Source of the DNA: TCS-49 sp964442515 | GTDB taxonomy: Bacteria > Campylobacterota > Campylobacteria > Campylobacterales > Sulfurovaceae | DNA: 15,100 nt | Direction of reading: 5' to 3' | Assembly: GCA_964442515.1 (NCBI GenBank) | Contig: CAYUAC010000044.1 | Location: 1-15,100 of the forward strand | In this document: positions 14,422 to 15,100 of the stretch, piece after piece | Layout of the letters: each line of letters starts with the position of its first letter | Numbering within the stretch: position 1 is the stretch's first letter | Made by a program: the position numbers and the translations under genes | Notes under the pieces: model-generated | Seen by the model: only the letters and a program-made list of their open reading frames with translations | The model's database searches: none | What the model was told of the DNA's origin: nothing

Positions 14422-15090
14422 CTACCTCGGATAGTAGCGCTCGATCTTGTATCCAAGACCCCGGATATTTTTGATAAAGTCTTCTTTCAGCGTCTTTTTC
14501 AAGCGGCTGATTTCGGCCCTAATAGTGGGATTGTCGATATTGCTTCCCTCCCAAACATCCAGCCGGAAACGTTCAAAATCTACGACCATATTGATATTAA
14601 GCGCCATGGTGTGGATAATGTCGACCTGTTTTTTCGTCAATTCGCAGGGTTCGTTTTTATAATACAGCGTCTGGTTGTCTTTGCAGTAGCTGTAATTTTT
14701 GCTAAACAGCATCCGGTTGGCAAAGTTTTGCTCCTTTTTTACGATCTGATTGATTTTGATCCCCAGTTCCTCAAGGTGAAAGGGCTTTTTAATATATTCG
14801 CTGCAGCCCAGTTCGTACCCTTTGAGGATATCTTCGACATCAACCAAAGCGCTGATGAAGATAACGTGCACGCTTTCTTTACGCTCATTGAGCTGTTGGA
14901 GCATTTCAAACCCGTTGGTTTTTGGTACGTTGATATCTAAAATCAGCAGATCAAAATCATCGCTTTCACAAGCCGCTTCCAGCGCGCTTTGCCCCTCCCG
15001 GTAACTTTCTACCACGTACCCGCAGTTTTGCAGATACTGCGTGATAGAATCATTGAGCAATACCTCATCTTCTAAAAGCAGTATTTTCAT
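14422..15090 (-). CDS. OmpR-family response regulator
   Basis: This 222-residue two-component regulator has a receiver domain at about 1-118 and a winged-helix DNA-binding domain at about 130-220. The receiver keeps the acidic pair E7/D8, the phosphorylated D52 in LILDINVP, the switch S80 and K102 before P103 in KKPF. The effector domain ends with the family's IRGLGYKIE hairpin (near 208-216) after a recognition-helix segment, TIRAEISRLKKTLK. It is therefore a DNA-binding transcription factor controlled by phosphorylation. The start at ATG 15090 has AGGA six bases upstream; anything further upstream is outside the window, and a partner histidine kinase is not visible. The stop lies 2 nt before the start of the lysophospholipid-repair fusion, so it leads a three-gene unit with that gene and the RNA methyltransferase. 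Confidence 0.88.
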   Translation of the reverse strand: MKILLLEDEVLLNDSITQYLQNCGYVVESYREGQSALEAACESDDFDLLILDINVPKTNGFEMLQQLNERKESVHVIFISALVDVEDILKGYELGCSEYIKKPFHLEELGIKINQIVKKEQNFANRMLFSKNYSYCKDNQTLYYKNEPCELTKKQVDIIHTMALNINMVVDFERFRLDVWEGSNIDNPTIRAEISRLKKTLKEDFIKNIRGLGYKIERYYPR

Positions 15091-15100
15091 CCTTTTTCCT

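Noticed and set aside
1..15100. CRISPR arrays, tRNA genes, insertion sequences or prophage genes
   Set aside because: No regularly spaced repeats, cloverleaf-like sequence, transposase or phage structural motifs were seen.

Overview
The window most resembles a chemolithotrophic sulfur-oxidising member of the Campylobacterota (Sulfurimonas, Sulfuricurvum or Sulfurovum type). The evidence is a sulfide:quinone oxidoreductase-family flavoprotein, the pairing of a cNMP/CBS/DUF294 protein with a DnaQ-like exonuclease, AT-rich intergenic DNA between densely packed genes, and many 1-14 nt gene overlaps. This assignment is inference from gene content, not from a marker gene.

Layout. (1) Positions 34-2485, plus strand: a signalling-type protein (cyclic-nucleotide-binding, CBS pair, DUF294 nucleotidyltransferase) overlapping a DEDDh 3'-5' exonuclease. 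(2) 2489-2782, minus strand: a small coiled-coil protein, convergent with the exonuclease. (3) 2846-8254, minus strand: a four-gene tripartite RND efflux operon in the order outer-membrane TolC-like protein, periplasmic adaptor, RND permease N-half, RND permease C-half. Every junction overlaps by 1-4 nt. The permease, normally one polypeptide of about 1,050 residues, is split cleanly at the cytoplasmic linker between TM6 and TM7, with a strong Shine-Dalgarno at the break. (4) 8255-8587: the only gene-free stretch over 300 nt. It is AT-rich and divergent. It holds a good minus-strand promoter for the efflux operon, with three 10-bp-phased GTAAA/TTTAC half-sites over its -10, and a weaker plus-strand promoter candidate for the sulfide oxidase. 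(5) 8588-10222, plus strand: the sulfide:quinone oxidoreductase-like gene and an unrecognised 52-residue amphipathic or membrane-associated protein behind a strong ribosome-binding site. (6) 10233-15090, minus strand: response regulator, then an LplT-PlsC-acyl-ACP synthetase triple fusion (lysophospholipid repair), then a SpoU/TrmH RNA methyltransferase, all tightly coupled.

How the genes work together. The efflux operon encodes a complete export machine through both membranes. Its promoter architecture suggests control by a dimeric repressor encoded elsewhere. The flavoprotein would pass electrons from sulfide to the quinone pool at the membrane, and the small protein after it is a candidate accessory or anchor. 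The response-regulator operon joins transcriptional control to phospholipid recycling. The first pair may join a nucleotide- or adenosine-sensing regulator to a nuclease. No RNA genes, CRISPR arrays, insertion sequences or phage genes were seen. The most unusual points are the split RND permease, the phased operator and the small protein after the sulfide oxidase.
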